Assembly: GCF_027580225.2 (NCBI RefSeq)
Contig: NC_073359.2
Coordinates: 9,476,001 to 9,540,000 of the forward strand
Length of the DNA: 64,000 nt
Source: Misgurnus anguillicaudatus
Lineage: Eukaryota > Chordata > Actinopteri > Cypriniformes > Cobitidae
Direction of reading: 5' to 3'
The notes under the pieces are model-generated. The model searched no databases. It was not told where the DNA came from and was given only the letters and a program-made list of their open reading frames with translations. Position numbers and translations under genes: made by a program. Positions 61,773 through 64,000 of the stretch are shown here, piece after piece; position 1 is the stretch's first letter, and each line of letters starts with the position of its first letter.

Positions 61773-63236
61773 CACAGTTTCAAGGCAAGTCGTGTTATAG
61801 TAATGAAAATTTTGATTAATTTATTCGTGTTTGATGACACGAATTTGCGCTGTTTTTCGTGTCTCTGGAGACGAATGTCTTTTTCGTCCTCCCCAGGACG
61901 AATTTCTATCAATGGCTGTTTGTGTCTATTGCACGACTTTCTTTACAGTGTCATTTTATATTTTGTTTTCTCATCGTTCTTTCCTTTTTTTTTAATCATT
62001 GTTGCTTGGGGTTAGGGTTAGATTCGGGGTTTGCGTTAGGATGTAATTTAATGCACTGGTTTCTGTATGTTTTTATGTTAGTTTAACTTAGCAAATGAAG
62101 AAATTAAATGAACAATTTCAACTTGTTTTTATGAGTTATGTTAACTTATCACAAATTAAGTTAAAAGTAGTAGGTTGAATTGATTTGCAAAGCCAAGTTG
62201 TTTTAGCTTTTGTTAAAGTTGTTGTTTTGGGCCAAAAGATGTGAAAACTTGGGAGGGTGTTTGTCGGACCAAAAGCAGAAGGAGAAATATTTGGAAACAT
62301 TAAAGTTCACTGAAAAAAAATGATTTATTCAATTTACTTAATTTTTTAAGGTAAGTGGTCGCAATCAATTTATTTAAGCTACATTTAAACAAAAGTTTTG
62401 TATTCTAATTTTTTTTTGTTTAAATGTAGCTTGCTTAAATTGATTCTGACCACTTACCTTAAAAAATTGAGTAAATTGAATGAATCATTTTTTTCAGTGT
62501 TTTTCTGTATCGGTCAAAAGTTTCGCTTTAAATCCAGGATCGATTCTGCGCAATAGCATTTACTGTAAAGTGAGCTAAAGCGAACCTGAGCGTTTTTTCC
62601 TGCCTTCAGACTAAACTAAACAAACAAATAAAGTTAGTAAAGTAAACAGACTGATCTCACGGAAAGTTTTATCAATTTATTTGTGTTCATGGCACGAAAT
62701 AAAAAAATTTTCGTGCTTTGAGCACCAATGTCTTTTTCGTAAGACTCGCACAAATTTCTATAGTTTTTCGCGTCCGTTGCACGACTTTCTTTATCGTGTC
62801 ATTTTATATTTTGTTTTCTCATCGTTCTTTCTTTTTTTTAAATCATTGTCACTTGGGGTTAGAGTTAGATTCGAGGTTTGCGTTAGGATGTAATTTTATG
62901 CATTGGTTTCTGCATGTTTTTCGTCCGCTTTTAAAACTATTCTCCACTGGAGTTGGGGGTAGAGTTTGGGTTTGTGTTAGGATGTCGCAGAAAGTGATTC
63001 TAACGCAAATTGTAAAAAAATAGAAAACAACGATGAGAAAACAAAATATAAAATGACACGATTAAGAAAGTCGTGCCACAGATAGAACAGCCATTGATAG
63101 TAATTCGTGCTGGGAAGGACGAAAAAGACATTAGTCTCCAGAGACACGAAAAACAGTCAAAATTCTTGTCATCAAACATAAATAAATAAATAAAAATTGT
63201 CGTTACTATAACACGACATAGCTTGAGACTGGGTTG
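61773..63236. mobile_element. Long-TIR Mutator-like composite inserted in copy D
   Basis: The left arm ACACAGTTTCAAGGCAAGTC continuing GTGTTATAGTAATG is inverted at the right end (CATTACTATAACAC-like, then GACTGGGT at 63229-63234). Arms run for about 250-300 bp and include TTTTTCGTGTCTCTGGAGAC. GATTTTTCT before and GATTTTTAC after are an imperfect 9-bp flanking repeat. A second left-arm copy (AGACTGATCTCACGG at 62648) and a hairpin MITE lie between the arms, so this is a rearranged or nested composite. Similar open frames in its parts are repeat shadows. Confidence 0.65.
62308..62499. mobile_element. 192-bp near-perfect palindromic MITE
   Basis: The arm CAATTTACTTAATTTTTTAA then GGTAAGTGGTC is matched by the inverted arm GACCACTTACCTTAAAAAAT. 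The ends are CACTGAAAAAAAATGATT and ATCATTTTTTTCAGTG. Arms of about 85 bp leave a short loop. Confidence 0.88.
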
Positions 63237-64000
63237 GATTTTTACCATTTTGGAATCCATTCAGCCGATCTCCTGATCTGGCGGTATCAGTTTTAGCATA
63301 GCTTAGCATCCATTGAATCTGATTAGACCATTTAGCATCATGCTAAATAAAAAAAACAAAGAGTTTCAATATTTTTCCTATTTAAAACTAGACTCTTCTC
63401 TAGTTACACCGTGTACTAAGACTGACGGAAAATTAAAAGTTACGATTTTCTAGGCAGATATTGCTAGGAACTATACTCTCATTCTGGCATAATAATTTAT
63501 GACTTTGCTGCCGTAACATGCCATAACATGCAGGAGGCGCAATGATGTTACGCACTGCCCGAAAATAGTCCCCTGCCATTGAAAGTTAATAAAGGGACTA
63601 TTTTCGGCTGCTGCGTAACATCATTACGCCTGCTGCAGCCCTGTTACATCAGCAAAATCCTTGATTATTACGCCAGAATGAGAGTATAGTTCCTAGACAT
63701 ATCGGCCTAGAAAATCATAACTTATAATTTTATGTCGGTCCTAGTACGATGTAACTACAGAGTCAAGTTTTAAATAGGAAAAATATTGAAACGCTTTGGT
63801 TAATTTTTAGCGCGATGCTAACGGTCTAATCAGATTCAATGGATTATGCTAGGCTATGCTAAAAGTGCTAGCGCCAGACCCGTAGATCGGCTGAATGGAT
63901 TCAAAAACTGTAAAAAATATTCAATTTAACTCTAGTGGATCTGGAAAATGAGAATATTTTCAAAAAAAGTGGAGTGTGCCTTTAAGGTAATGCTATTTAA

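Larger units (their letters stand above)
61706..63985. mobile_element. TTAA-type foldback MITE, family II, copy D, split
   Basis: The left arm fragment at 61706-61772 contains TTTTTTTGAAAATGTGCTAA and CAGCTCTCCTAGAGTTAAAC. The sequence resumes at 63237 with GATTTTTACCATTTTGGAAT and runs to GGAGTGTGCCTTTAA at 63985. The gap is a long-inverted-repeat insert. The hairpin centre is near 63585. The outer left TTAA end is lost. Confidence 0.8.

Noticed and set aside
61761..63260. Several hydrophobic open frames that resemble one another and those at 17475 and 50443
   Set aside because: The resemblance comes from the shared long-inverted-repeat element family.

Overview
This window reads as vertebrate genomic DNA, most likely from a cypriniform fish. 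The evidence is the dense carpet of short non-autonomous DNA transposons with ends seen over and over in cyprinid genomes (TTAAAGGGATAGTTCACC, TTAAAGGGACACTCCACTTT, TTAACTCATTCACCGCC, GCGTTCACACCAG, CAGTGTTGGGGAAAGT), Tc1-like and hAT relics, long (TA)n tracts, and no operon-like or closely packed coding sequence. The species and chromosome cannot be named from the sequence alone.

No complete host protein-coding gene is visible. The only convincing coding sequence is transposon-derived: an almost intact hAT transposase with a BED zinc finger (36344-38494) inside a 2,895-bp element with perfect 13-bp terminal inverted repeats and a perfect 8-bp target duplication. A second, badly broken transposase is a Tc1-like relic on the minus strand (28300-31411). 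One 171-bp GC-rich segment (32456-32626) looks like a host exon because it has a strong acceptor and donor and a length divisible by three, but its gene is not recognised. The window may therefore be intergenic or lie in large introns.

Layout. 0-5 kb: mostly single-copy, with a 160-bp tandem array (2639-3185) and a (TA)n tract. 5.2-7.2 kb: a MITE (a short non-autonomous DNA transposon) whose inside has expanded into a ~180-bp tandem array. 8.8-19 kb: hAT-like, TTAA-type and long-inverted-repeat elements, several nested in each other. 20-24 kb: (TA)n, then a train of four adjoining TTAA-type MITEs. 26-31.5 kb: a Tc1 relic split by two hAT elements. 31.5-33.4 kb: mostly single-copy, with the exon-like segment. 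33.4-42.65 kb: a strongly G/T-biased minisatellite with a higher-order period near 580 bp, interrupted by the hAT element. 42.65-48 kb: the largest repeat-poor stretch, with GC-richer patches that may be conserved regulatory DNA. 48-64 kb: another nested-transposon landscape, ending in a long-inverted-repeat element inserted in a TTAA-type MITE.

The elements do not form a pathway. What they offer is a record of insertions: many junctions can be read against sister copies in this same window, which gives target-site duplications and relative ages. Family names (hAT, Tc1, Mutator-like, Harbinger-like) are inferred from ends, target duplications and peptide motifs, not from database searches.
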